Assembly (NCBI RefSeq): GCF_009765995.1
Contig: NZ_LMUI01000042.1
Span: forward strand, 344,592 to 408,591
Length of the DNA stretch: 64,000 bases
Reading direction: 5' to 3'
DNA from: Methylocapsa sp. S129
Lineage (GTDB): Bacteria; Pseudomonadota; Alphaproteobacteria; Rhizobiales; Beijerinckiaceae
The position numbers were made by a program, and so were the translations under genes. Under the pieces are notes generated by a model. That model was not told where the DNA came from, searched no databases, and was given only the letters and a program-made list of their open reading frames with translations. How positions within the stretch are numbered: position 1 is the first letter of the stretch; each line of letters opens with the position of its first letter. This document shows positions 36,000 through 44,209 of the stretch, piece by piece.

Positions 36000-37532
36000 A
36001 TGACCGACGCATCCTCCGATGCGGCGAACGACAAGCGATTGATTCTCGCTGCGATCTTCCTCGTCGCCATCACGATTCCGATCTCTTTCACAGGTCCCGC
36101 CGTCGCCATTCCGGCGATCGGCCGCGCTCTTGGCGGCGGCGTCACCGCGCTCAGTTGGGTCGTCAACGCTTTCATGCTGGCGATCGGCAGCACGATGATG
36201 CTCGGCGGCGCGCTCGCGGACCAATTCGGCCGCAAAAAGATGTTCAAGCTGGGTTTGACCGCTTTTACGGCGGCGTCTTTGGCGATCGGATTCTCGCCGA
36301 ATGTGCTGACGCTCGATCTGCTTCGCGGCTTGCAGGGGGGTGGCGGCGCGATCGCCATATCGGCGGGCTTTGCCGCGCTCGCACAGGAATATGAGGGGCC
36401 TGCGCGCACGCGCGCGCTCGGCTTGATCGGCAGCGGTTTTGGCATCGGCATTGCTTTCGGACCTCTCATCGCCGGCGCGCTGATCGGATCGTTGGGTTGG
36501 CGTGCTTTGTTCTTTGCTTCAGCCGCCGTGGGCGGCGCGGTGCTCGCTGTCGGCGCGCCGCGCCTGCGCGAATCGCGCGACCCGGGCGCCACGGGCATCG
36601 ACCGGTTGGGCGCTGCGAGCTTTACGGGCGCTCTCGTTGCGCTCACCTTCGGCATCATCGAAGGGCCGGAACGCGGCTGGAGCGATCCGCTGGTCATCGT
36701 CCTTCTCGGATTGGCCGCGTTATTATTGGCCGCCTTTATCGTCATCGAGAACAATCAGAAGCGGCCGATGCTCGATCTGTCGTTGTTCCGCTATCCGCGC
36801 TTTGTCGGCGTGCAGGCGTTGCCGATCGCCGTCGCCTATTCCTTCGTCGTGCCCCTAATCCTCTTGCCCGTGCGCTTCATTCGGGTCGAGGGGCTCGATG
36901 AATTTCAGACCGGGCTGATGCTGCTGCCGATTTCGGCGCCGGTCGCGATCGTGCCATTCATCGCCGGCCATATTGCGCGCTGGATCCCGTCCGGCATTCT
37001 GGCTGGAATCGGCCTCGTGTTCTCGGGACTGGGCATCGTCTGGCTGTCGATGATCGCGCCGGGGGCGACTCCCCTGGCCTTTGCGCCGCCTCTCTTGCTC
37101 ATCGGCGTCGGAGCGGGCTTCCCGTGGGGTCTGATGGACGACCTTGCTATATCGGTCGTGCCGACGGAACGGGCCGGCATGGCGACGGGGATATTCGGGA
37201 CGATGCGCGTCGCCGGCGAGACGATCGCTATCGCGCTGATCGGCGCGGCGCTGGCCGGCTTTGTCGGCGGCGCTCTTGGTCCATCGGCGCCGACCGCCGA
37301 CGCCGGCGCCTTGGCGCTCGTCGTGGCCGGCGGAGCGTTCGATGAAGCGGCGCGGCTGGCGCCGGCGCTTCCCAGGGCCGCCTTCAGCGAAGCCTATGGC
37401 GCCGCCTTTCACACGACGCTGCTGATCTGCGCGACGATCACCTTCGCGGCGGCCATTGTCGCCTTCGCCGCGTTGCGCAAAAGACATTATGCCCTCGACG
37501 ATGAACCGTGCCTACGGGAAGCGGAGGCGTGA
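36000..37532 (+). CDS. MFS drug/solute exporter, DHA2 (14-TM) family
   Basis: 510 aa, inner membrane. About 14 helices; motif A-like GGALADQFGRKKMFKLG near residue 65 and FTGPAVAIPAIGRAL before it. Proton-driven export of drugs or other toxic compounds is the typical role; the substrate is unknown. The start at 36000 (MTDASSDAANDKR) is preferred to longer in-frame alternatives, which add a basic segment antisense to nothing conserved. Controlled from the TetR-linked promoter; terminator at 37589-37618. Confidence 0.92.
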   Translation: MTDASSDAANDKRLILAAIFLVAITIPISFTGPAVAIPAIGRALGGGVTALSWVVNAFMLAIGSTMMLGGALADQFGRKKMFKLGLTAFTAASLAIGFSPNVLTLDLLRGLQGGGGAIAISAGFAALAQEYEGPARTRALGLIGSGFGIGIAFGPLIAGALIGSLGWRALFFASAAVGGAVLAVGAPRLRESRDPGATGIDRLGAASFTGALVALTFGIIEGPERGWSDPLVIVLLGLAALLLAAFIVIENNQKRPMLDLSLFRYPRFVGVQALPIAVAYSFVVPLILLPVRFIRVEGLDEFQTGLMLLPISAPVAIVPFIAGHIARWIPSGILAGIGLVFSGLGIVWLSMIAPGATPLAFAPPLLLIGVGAGFPWGLMDDLAISVVPTERAGMATGIFGTMRVAGETIAIALIGAALAGFVGGALGPSAPTADAGALALVVAGGAFDEAARLAPALPRAAFSEAYGAAFHTTLLICATITFAAAIVAFAALRKRHYALDDEPCLREAEA

Positions 37533-37588
37533 GGGAGTATATTCGAAAGGGAAAGCGACGCCTTCGCCAGCATTTCTCCTAAACATGG

Positions 37589-37618
37589 GCCCGCGTGGAA
37601 AACTCCGCGCGGGCTTTT
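37589..37618 (+). terminator. Intrinsic terminator after the MFS gene
   Basis: GCCCGCGTGGA (37589-37599) pairs with TCCGCGCGGGC (37604-37614), one mismatch, loop AAAC, followed by TTTT. It insulates the MFS gene from the ars operon starting at 37673. Confidence 0.85.
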
Positions 37619-37652
37619 CGTTTGGGCGCGAAATGCCTTGCCACGCTCATAA

Positions 37653-37672
37653 ATATCTGTAAGTCTGGATAT
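37653..37672. promoter_or_regulatory. Candidate ArsR operator directly before the arsR start codon
   Basis: ATATC (37653-37657) and GATAT (37668-37672) are perfect 5-bp arms with 10 bases between, and the second arm touches the ATG at 37673. No ribosome binding site is visible, so the message may be leaderless or have a very short leader. Confidence 0.5.
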
Positions 37673-38020
37673 ATGGATACGATGGAGGCGATTGCCGCTC
37701 TCGCGGCGCTGGCTCAGCCAACCCGGCTCGACACGTTCCGGCTGCTGGTCAGGCGCGAGCCCGACGGCGTTCCGGCCGGTGAACTGGCGCGTCTGATCGG
37801 GGCGCCGCAAAACACTATGTCGGCGCATCTGGCGGTTCTTGCGCGGGCGGGGCTGATTGTTGGCGAACGACAGAGCCGCTCCATTATTTACCGCGTCGAT
37901 CTCGATCGCTTTCGCGAGGTCGCGCTGTTCCTGCTCAAAGATTGCTGCGGCGGCCGCGCCGATCTATGCGCGCCCCTGATCGCCGATCTCACTCCTTGCC
38001 ATCGGCCGGAGGTCGCGTAA
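37673..38020 (+). CDS. arsR: ArsR family arsenite-responsive repressor
   Basis: 115 aa winged helix protein. Helix-turn-helix at about 35-60 (AGELARLIGAPQNTMSAHLA). Cys91, Cys92 and Cys99 (DCCGGRADLC) near the C-terminus resemble the three-cysteine As(III) site of the Acidithiobacillus-type ArsR, so arsenite sensing is likely. First gene of an ars operon: its stop overlaps the arsC start (TAATG). Confidence 0.92.
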   Translation: MDTMEAIAALAALAQPTRLDTFRLLVRREPDGVPAGELARLIGAPQNTMSAHLAVLARAGLIVGERQSRSIIYRVDLDRFREVALFLLKDCCGGRADLCAPLIADLTPCHRPEVA

Positions 38021-38445
38021 TGGATGTGATCATCTACCACAAACCCGCCTGTGAAACATCGCGCAATACGCTCGCGATGATCCGTAACGCCGGCGTCGAG
38101 CCGCATATCATCGAATATCTGAAATGCCCGCCAACGCGTTTGCTGCTGGCGCAATTGCTCGTGCGCGCCGGCCTGACCGTGCGCCAGGTCCTGCGCGAGA
38201 AGGATACGCCTTTCCACGATCTCGGGCTCGGCGATCCGGCCCTCAGCGACGATGCGTTGCTTAGCGCGATCGGCGCCCATCCGATCCTGATGAACCGCCC
38301 GCTCGTCGTCACGCCCGAAGGCGTGCGCCTGTGCCGCCCCTCCGAGCAAGTCCTCGATCTGCTGCCGCCCCAGCGCGGACAATTCATCAAGGAGGATGGC
38401 GAGCGCGTGATCGACGACCAAGGGCGGCGCGTGGCGACGGCGTGA
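38020..38445 (+). CDS. arsC: Arsenate reductase, glutaredoxin-dependent
   Basis: 141 aa. YHKPACETSRNTL holds the catalytic Cys11; Arg residues in HPILMNRPLVVTPEGVRLC fit the anion-binding site of the plasmid R773-type enzyme. It reduces As(V) to As(III) with glutathione and glutaredoxin. Overlaps arsR at its start and aqpS at its end, so the three are translationally coupled. Confidence 0.94.
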   Translation: MDVIIYHKPACETSRNTLAMIRNAGVEPHIIEYLKCPPTRLLLAQLLVRAGLTVRQVLREKDTPFHDLGLGDPALSDDALLSAIGAHPILMNRPLVVTPEGVRLCRPSEQVLDLLPPQRGQFIKEDGERVIDDQGRRVATA

Positions 38446-39179
38446 TCTTTTCCGTGACCCGACGCCTCGCCGCCGAATGCCTGGGGACCGGTTTGCTCGT
38501 CGCCACAGTGGTCGGCTCGGGCATCATGGGCGAGAGGCTTGCCGGCGGCAATGTCGCCCTCGCGCTGCTTGGCAATACGCTGCCAACCGGCGCGATTCTG
38601 GCGGTGCTGATCCTTGTGTTCGGGCCAATCTCGGGCGCGCATTTCAACCCCGCGGTTTCGTTGGCGATGTGGCTGTGCAAAGAGCAGCCACGGCGGGAGT
38701 TCATCCCTTATGCTGTCGCGCAGATTGTCGGCGGTTGCGTGGGAACGCTCGTCGCGCATGGCATGTTCGAACTGCCGCTGTTCGAACTCGCGATCAAGGC
38801 GCGCACCGGCCCGGCGCAATGGTTTTCGGAATTTATCGCCACCTTCGGCCTGATCGTCGCCATTCTCGCCGTGTCGCGTTTCAAGAGCGAGGCGATTCCA
38901 GCGACGGTCGGTCTTTACATCACAGCCGCCTATTGGTTCACTGCGTCCACGTCTTTCGCCAATCCCGCCATCACTATCGCCCGCGCGTTTACAGCAAGTT
39001 TTTCCGGCATATCGCCTTCTGATGCGCCGATGTTTATCATCGCGCAGCTTGTCGGCGCCTTGGCTGGTCTTGCCGTCATGCGCTGGTTCTTCGCCGCGCC
39101 ATCTCTCCCTGCGGGCTGCGCCGCGATGGAACGAGTCTCATGCGCAACCTCACATGGCCCGTCGTCACGCTCGTCTTGA
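38442..39179 (+). CDS. aqpS: Aquaglyceroporin of the ars operon (AqpS-like)
   Basis: 245 aa, six helices and two NPA loops: GAHFNPAVS (Asn69) and SFANPAITIAR (Asn174). GTG 38442 overlaps the arsC stop (GTGA); the next possible start is GTG 38453. In Sinorhizobium an ars-operon aquaporin lets the arsenite formed by ArsC flow out down its gradient, replacing an ArsB pump (known for that family). No arsB or acr3 gene is present here. The C-terminal 25 residues (PAGCAAMERVSC and on) look atypical and overlap the next gene by 40 bases. Confidence 0.9.
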   Translation: MIFSVTRRLAAECLGTGLLVATVVGSGIMGERLAGGNVALALLGNTLPTGAILAVLILVFGPISGAHFNPAVSLAMWLCKEQPRREFIPYAVAQIVGGCVGTLVAHGMFELPLFELAIKARTGPAQWFSEFIATFGLIVAILAVSRFKSEAIPATVGLYITAAYWFTASTSFANPAITIARAFTASFSGISPSDAPMFIIAQLVGALAGLAVMRWFFAAPSLPAGCAAMERVSCATSHGPSSRSS

Positions 39180-39514
39180 TGGCTGTGTCTTTCGCGGTTG
39201 GACGCAAGACCGGCGGCTTTCGTCCTCTGCCCGGCATCGTGGCGACCTTGCCGGGCGACGAGCCCGACTTCAGCCAGGAGCTCGACGCCCGATTGCGCGA
39301 GCGTTTTCCGATCGGGACTGATGAGGAAACCTTGATCCTCTATCTTGCCAGCGAAGGCTTCTCGCCCGAATGGCGGCGACGCGAGGATTCGAACGCGAGC
39401 GCCTTCATTTGGAATGGGCTGATTTGCAAGAAGACCATTCGTGTGTTGTGGCGCGCCGATGCGGCGGGCCTTCTGACCGAGGTGGGCGGAACTTACGAAA
39501 GCGACTGTTTGTGA
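39140..39514 (+). CDS. Small exported protein at the end of the ars operon, unknown function
   Basis: 124 aa. An N-terminal signal anchor (TWPVVTLVLMAVSFAVG) precedes a globular part with LRERFPIGTDEETLILYLAS, two Cys (ICKKTIRV and the ESDCL end) and WRADAAGLLTEVGGTYESDC. It resembles small alphaproteobacterial exported proteins of unknown function ending in a similar Gly-Tyr-x-x-Cys-Leu context (recalled). It overlaps aqpS by 40 bases and may be translated from the same message; a link to arsenic is unproven. Confidence 0.65.
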   Translation: MRNLTWPVVTLVLMAVSFAVGRKTGGFRPLPGIVATLPGDEPDFSQELDARLRERFPIGTDEETLILYLASEGFSPEWRRREDSNASAFIWNGLICKKTIRVLWRADAAGLLTEVGGTYESDCL

Positions 39515-39572
39515 CGACGCCACGAACAATCGCCGCGCGTTGACGTCGGGCCTATGCGGGAAAGCTGCGTCG

Positions 39573-40628
39573 CTAGCTTGTCGGATTGTCCGCCAAAGCC
39601 GGGACAAGATCATCGTGCGCGACCAGGTTCGACGCGACCGCATGGCGCGCGGATCTGTGAACGCGGTCGCGGGCGGGATGGTGGGGGTCGACCAAACCCT
39701 GGCTTTCGAGCCTTTGCCGCTGACTCTCGCATGCGGGCCCGTTCATGCGTTCGCGCAAATCGGCGATGAGCCAGCGTCCGGCGCGGCCGATTTCGCGACC
39801 GCGCTCATGCACCACATGGACACGGAATTCGATGGCGTCGCGCTCGGCCGTTTCAAGCCGCTTCAGCCGGCCTGCGGCGATATGATCGGCGACCATATGG
39901 GCGGGCATATTGCACCAGCCAAAACCGGCGAGCAGGAATTCGAGCCGCGTCGCCAGATCGGCGAAGCGCCAGATGTGGTGGCTGACGATGCCGCCGCCGA
40001 TGTTGTGGGTCAATGGCGTGCGGTCGGTCAGGACAAGCTGGACATGCGGCTCAAGCGTCTCGCGCGCGATCGGCGCTGTCTCGCGCGCCAGCGGATGATC
40101 GGCGGCCACAACCGGGATCAGGGCGATTTCGGTCAGAAAGTCCGCGGCCAGATCGCGCGCGCCGGTGGCGTCGATCGGGTAAATGGCGAATCGCACCAAT
40201 CCGTCGCGTAAGCGCTGTTCGGCGCCGCCAAGCCCTTCGGTGAACACTGAAACGGGCATTTGTGGAAATTCGCCGCTGAGCGCCTTGAGGCTGCCCATCA
40301 GCAGGTCGTTGGGGAAAATGGCGTCCACCGCCAGCGTGAGTTCCGGCTCGACATCGCCCATGATGCTGGCGGCGCGCGCTTTCATGGTGCGGGCGCCCTC
40401 GATCAGGCGCAGGGCGTCCTTCACGATGATGGCCCCGGCGCCGGTGAGGATCGGCGTTTTGCCGGCGCGATCGAAAAGCGGAATCCCCAGCACGTGTTCG
40501 AGCGTATTGACGGCCTGGCTGACAGCCGATTGCACCCGGCCCAGCCGCCGCGCGGCCGCCGAAAAACTGCCGGTTTCCGCGACAGCGACAAGGATTCTCA
40601 TCTGGTCGAGCGTAAGCGGGTCAATCAT
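39573..40628 (-). CDS. LysR family transcriptional regulator with C-terminal extension
   Basis: 351 aa. Winged helix-turn-helix about 6-64 (ILVAVAETGSFSAAARRLGR, SAVSQAVNTLEHVLGIPLF), then an effector domain. The family normally ends near residue 300; the last 50 or so residues (His/Arg-rich, LVDPHHPARDRVHRSARHAV) look unlike coding sequence under selection and suggest a lost stop codon or a late frameshift. Divergent from a nitroreductase gene, its likely target, with a palindrome between. Confidence 0.9.
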   Translation of the reverse strand: MIDPLTLDQMRILVAVAETGSFSAAARRLGRVQSAVSQAVNTLEHVLGIPLFDRAGKTPILTGAGAIIVKDALRLIEGARTMKARAASIMGDVEPELTLAVDAIFPNDLLMGSLKALSGEFPQMPVSVFTEGLGGAEQRLRDGLVRFAIYPIDATGARDLAADFLTEIALIPVVAADHPLARETAPIARETLEPHVQLVLTDRTPLTHNIGGGIVSHHIWRFADLATRLEFLLAGFGWCNMPAHMVADHIAAGRLKRLETAERDAIEFRVHVVHERGREIGRAGRWLIADLRERMNGPACESQRQRLESQGLVDPHHPARDRVHRSARHAVASNLVAHDDLVPALADNPTS

Positions 40629-40649
40629 GGTTTGCCTCGGCTATCCATC

Positions 40650-40665
40650 ATCCATACCGATGGAT
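40650..40665. promoter_or_regulatory. Candidate LysR operator between LysR and nitroreductase genes
   Basis: ATCCAT-ACCG-ATGGAT is a perfect 16-bp interrupted palindrome. A further half-site (TATCCATC) stands at 40643. Both lie close to the LysR start at 40628 in the 105-base divergent region, as expected for regulation of both genes. Confidence 0.6.
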
Positions 40666-40733
40666 ACTAACATAATTTTACCAGTTGCAATGATGCCTTA
40701 AACAAATCATCTGTGTGCGCGAAGGAGAAACCA

Positions 40734-41330
40734 ATGACCGATCACAAAAAAATCGACTCCGCCGCCCTCGCCCAGATTTTTACCGAGGCGCGCACCCATA
40801 ACGCCTATCTGGACCGCCCCGTTTCCGACGATTTGCTGCGCGAGGCGGTCGATATCGCCAAGATCGGCCCGACCAGCGCCAACCAGTCGCCGCTTCGCAT
40901 CGTATTCTTGCGTTCAGCCGCGGCCAAGGAGCGGCTCCGCCCCGCTCTCATGGAGGGCAATCTCGCCAAGACCATGGCTGCGCCCGTCGTCGCGCTGACG
41001 GCTTATGACGTCAAATTCTTCGAACATGCGCCGTATCTGATGCCGCATTTCGATGTCAGGCCGTGGTTTGAGGGCAATGAAGCCTTCGCAACCCGCAGCG
41101 CATTCCAGAACGGCACGTTGCAGGTCGCCTATCTCATTCTCGCCCTGCGCGCGGTCGGCCTCGACACGGGTCCGATGACGGGCTTCGACAACGCCAAAGT
41201 CGATGCGGAATTCTTCCCCGACGGGCGCTTCAAGTCGAACGTGCTGATCAACATCGGTTATGGCGATCATTCTAAGCTGTTCCCGCGCAGCCCGCGCTTC
41301 TCGTTCGACCAGATCGCCAAGATCATCTGA
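40734..41330 (+). CDS. RutE/HadB-like nitroreductase (NADPH-dependent oxidoreductase)
   Basis: 198 aa flavin (FMN) enzyme. THNAYLDRPVSDDLLREAVD and GPTSANQSPLRIVFLRS are typical of the RutE/HadB branch, which reduces malonic semialdehyde or similar small carbonyls in pyrimidine catabolism; other rut genes are not nearby, so the substrate is open. A strong AAGGAG ribosome binding site supports ATG 40734 over an in-frame GTG at 40713. Divergent from its probable LysR regulator. Confidence 0.9.
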   Translation: MTDHKKIDSAALAQIFTEARTHNAYLDRPVSDDLLREAVDIAKIGPTSANQSPLRIVFLRSAAAKERLRPALMEGNLAKTMAAPVVALTAYDVKFFEHAPYLMPHFDVRPWFEGNEAFATRSAFQNGTLQVAYLILALRAVGLDTGPMTGFDNAKVDAEFFPDGRFKSNVLINIGYGDHSKLFPRSPRFSFDQIAKII

Positions 41331-41382
41331 GGCGAGGGTCACGCTAATGTTATCGGCCGCGTCGTAAGAGGCGCGTTGATCC

Positions 41383-41417
41383 AGTCGATATAGTTATAAT
41401 ATATAACTATATCGACT
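41383..41417. promoter_or_regulatory. 35-bp AT-rich perfect palindrome upstream of doxX
   Basis: Arms agtcgatatagttata (41383-41398) and tataactatatcgact (41402-41417) are perfect 16-bp complements around ATA. It is followed by a 45-codon frame (ATG 41418 to TGA 41552) of doubtful status that overlaps the doxX start. It looks like the operator of a dimeric repressor (MarR- or HxlR-like by appearance), but no such gene is adjacent. Confidence 0.7.
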
Positions 41418-41542
41418 ATGGCGAGTCCGTTAAAAAACGGGCAACGTTTGAGTGCATCGTCCTGTCGTAATTTAGCCCGGCGAACGACGATCAATGCGCT
41501 GGAAGATCATCTTAAGGGGCGTCAAGTCGCGCCAAGAAAGGC

Positions 41543-41938
41543 ATGTCTGTCATGAACTTCACGATTATCCCGCGATCCTTTACGCCGACGTTGCACGCGG
41601 TTCTGCGTATCGTGACCGGCCTGGTGTTGCTCGATCACGGAACGGGCAAAATTCTTGGCTTTCCCGATTTGTCGGCGATGCAACCGATGCTGGGCTCGCT
41701 ATTCTACGTAACCGGGGCGATCGAATTGGTCGGCGGTCTGCTCATTCTGGTCGGTTTCCTGACCCGCCCCGCCGCTTTCATCCTTTCGGGCTTCACGGCC
41801 GCGGCCTATTTCATGGCTCATTTCCCGCATGGATTTTTTCCGGCCCTGAACGGCGGCGACGCCGCGATTCTCTTCTGCTTCATCTTCCTCTATCTGGCCG
41901 CGGCGGGCGCCGGCCCCTGGGCGGTCGACAAAGAATAA
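41543..41938 (+). CDS. DoxX family membrane protein
   Basis: 131 aa, four helices. The DoxX signature includes VLRIVTGLVLLDHGTGKILG near the N-terminus and GAIELVGGLLILVGFLTRPA (about 58-77). Members are linked to thiosulfate:quinone or redox/thiol stress functions; the exact role here is unknown. ATG 41543 has an AAGAAAGG ribosome binding site. Preceded by a 35-bp palindrome, followed by a strong terminator at 41985-42019. Confidence 0.9.
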   Translation: MSVMNFTIIPRSFTPTLHAVLRIVTGLVLLDHGTGKILGFPDLSAMQPMLGSLFYVTGAIELVGGLLILVGFLTRPAAFILSGFTAAAYFMAHFPHGFFPALNGGDAAILFCFIFLYLAAAGAGPWAVDKE

Positions 41939-41984
41939 AGGGAAGCCAAGGCGCGCTACACGAATCTTGTGGGAAACTCACACG

Positions 41985-42019
41985 CCGGCGAGCGCGCAAT
42001 CCGCGCTCGCCGGTTTTTT
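41985..42019 (+). terminator. Intrinsic terminator after doxX
   Basis: Perfect 12-bp stem CCGGCGAGCGCG (41985-41996) and CGCGCTCGCCGG (42002-42013), 5-base loop, followed by TTTTTT (42014-42019). Confidence 0.95.
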
Positions 42020-42236
42020 GTCATTCGCTTTACAGGCCGGACGGTTTCGGTCGCTTCCGAATTTGCTGGCTCGTGAGCTGTGCGGAGCGCGTCGGCGCGA
42101 CGATCGGTCCCACAAACCAACTCGACGAGGCACTCTCTCGCCGCAGCGGCTGCGAACAGCAAGCCGACAGGTCGGAGAGGGATTTAACCGCAGAGTTCCG
42201 ATGAGGCGGGACTTCAGCGATATCGCGGCAAGCGTC

Positions 42237-44075
42237 TTATTGTGATGAGCCGCGCAGGTCCGCTGTCGCTACTTCGTTGAGCGGCTTTATCGCAGGGCCT
42301 GTGAAAGCGTCTGCGCGCAGATCGCCGTAAGGCTGTTTTGCGAAGGCTGCCGGCGCCTCGACATTGGGCGCCAACATCGCCATCGCCAGAAGCACATCGG
42401 GACGAGCGCCGGGCGCAGCCGGAACGATGCGGGCGGCAGCGTTCTCCTGACTTTGAGTTTTCGCCGGCGCAGCGGTCATCACGGTAAAATTGGATCGGTC
42501 GATCCTGGCGGCGACGAGGATTGTCTTAAGCAGGGTGCGAGCCGGCGGGAGCGGCGCCGAGAGCAAGGCGGCGCGCGCGAGGGGCGAGAGCGGTTGCGAA
42601 CCCGTGAGCGGCAGGGTGGCGGAAAGCGCAGCGGCCCTGGCGAGCGAGGCGGGACGCGCGACCGGTTCGGGGACTTCGGCCAAAGCGAGCGCGCCGGCCG
42701 GAATGACGCCGTCCGCGCCTCGCGTAATGACGCCGGGCAGTTTGCGCGCCAGCAGCGCAGCGATCAGATCATTCTTATGCGTGGCAGCGTCGGAGGGGAT
42801 CGGCCCGAGCGAACGCGTCAGCGACGCATTAGGCGCGATCGCCTGCAACGAAGCGAATTCGACAGGGCGCGCGGGCGGCGTCGGCGCGTTGGCCATTGCG
42901 AGCTCCGGGTCGCTTGGCCGGCGCGGAGGCATCGGCGCAACCCGTTGCGCCGCCGTCGCGCCTTGCGCATCCGTGGCGCCGGCGTCGCCGGGCTGTCCGA
43001 GCGACGCGACAAGTTGGGGTTTTTGCGAGGCGGCGGCGATCGCGGCGGTCGGCGCGCTATCGGGCGCCGTCATATAAGTCTCGCCATGCGGCAGATCGTG
43101 CTTGGCTCGGCTGATCGCGTCAGGCGCGCCGCTGGCGACTTGGTATTGCGTCGCAAAGAAGGTTTGCGCGCCGCCGCCGCTGCGGCTGCTTGCGGGGGGC
43201 GTCGCCGTCGCAATGAGAGCGTTGCCGTGCGGCGAGCTTTCTTCCGCATCGTCCTCGCCGCCGCCAAACAGCATCGCGAACAGGCCCTTCGGTCCGCCCG
43301 ATTCGGCCGAAGCCGCATAGACGGCGCCGCCGCGCGCCTCGATTTCGGCCGCCGCCTGCTGGTAGCCGGGGAGCGGTACGCCGTCTGACGGGATAAAAAC
43401 GGTTTTGCCGTCCGGGAAAAGCCGCGCGATCTGGTCGTGGCCCATGCGCGGCCAGTAGCGCACGGAACCCGAGTCTAGATGAACCCAGGGCGTATTGCCG
43501 GTCGGATAAAAGCCGACGCCGCCCGATTGCAGGCGCATCGCGATGTCACGGATTTTGGCGGTAGGAACATCGAGGAAATGGGCGTCCATCGCCTTGCCCA
43601 GCATATGCTGCGAATGTTCGGCGACCTGCCGCGAACGGCGGCGCAACATCGCGTTGGTCTCTGGCGAGCGATAGCCCGAAAGCACGTCGACCGGCTGGCT
43701 CGATCCCGATTCGCGATAGACTTCCCAGACGATGTCGAACAGTTTGGGATCGATGTTTATTTTTTCGTCATGCCGCCAGTCGCGCATGAACCAGTTGAGT
43801 TTCTCCAGGACGGAGGAATCATAGACGCCGTTGACCATGTAGGTGAACGAGCCGGCTTCGTTGGTATGCGAGTCCGAGAGGTTGATCGTGCGCGTCTCGC
43901 CATTGGCGATCGCCGATTCCGTTGAGTTCGACGCAAACCCCAGACACAAAAGCAGCGGCGCAACGAGCGCTCTTGCGAGGGTCGATCTTCCAAATTTTGA
44001 AACGTCGAAAGTTTTTAGCGCCGGCAAAATCGTCCCTTCCGCAAGACTCGAAAGCCACACGACGTTTCCCTTCAA
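42237..44075 (-). CDS. Exported DUF882/M15A-like murein peptidase with long low-complexity tail
   Basis: 612 aa. A signal-type helix at about 33-50 (ARALVAPLLLCLGFA) precedes a DUF882 / M15A-like domain (about 65-230) with SGYRSPETNAMLRR, the metal site HMLGKAMDAHF (His, Asp) and PWVHLDSG (His), as in MepK/YcbK-type endopeptidases that cut peptidoglycan cross-links. Residues 250-612 are Ala/Pro/Ser-rich and of unclear role; such tails are unusual in length. The L,D-transpeptidase gene lies upstream on the same strand, so both act on the wall. Confidence 0.85.
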   Translation of the reverse strand: MKGNVVWLSSLAEGTILPALKTFDVSKFGRSTLARALVAPLLLCLGFASNSTESAIANGETRTINLSDSHTNEAGSFTYMVNGVYDSSVLEKLNWFMRDWRHDEKINIDPKLFDIVWEVYRESGSSQPVDVLSGYRSPETNAMLRRRSRQVAEHSQHMLGKAMDAHFLDVPTAKIRDIAMRLQSGGVGFYPTGNTPWVHLDSGSVRYWPRMGHDQIARLFPDGKTVFIPSDGVPLPGYQQAAAEIEARGGAVYAASAESGGPKGLFAMLFGGGEDDAEESSPHGNALIATATPPASSRSGGGAQTFFATQYQVASGAPDAISRAKHDLPHGETYMTAPDSAPTAAIAAASQKPQLVASLGQPGDAGATDAQGATAAQRVAPMPPRRPSDPELAMANAPTPPARPVEFASLQAIAPNASLTRSLGPIPSDAATHKNDLIAALLARKLPGVITRGADGVIPAGALALAEVPEPVARPASLARAAALSATLPLTGSQPLSPLARAALLSAPLPPARTLLKTILVAARIDRSNFTVMTAAPAKTQSQENAAARIVPAAPGARPDVLLAMAMLAPNVEAPAAFAKQPYGDLRADAFTGPAIKPLNEVATADLRGSSQ

Positions 44076-44209
44076 GCCTCCAGATCGAGAAGCTTTCGAG
44101 GCGAAACGCCACCCCTATGACTTTTGGCCTGTGTCGCCAAAGACACATCATGGCAAAAAAACGCCGGGAACGCCAGCGACGCGTGCTTTACCGTTTCAGG
44201 GCCCTTGAT

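Noticed and set aside
39360-39400. tRNA-like T-loop text (ggattcgaac) near 39388
   Set aside because: It lies inside the 39140-39514 coding frame and no acceptor or anticodon stem can be paired around it.
41418-41552. 45-codon frame after the 35-bp palindrome
   Set aside because: It overlaps the doxX start, has no clear ribosome binding site and no recognised similarity; kept only as a note in the palindrome finding.
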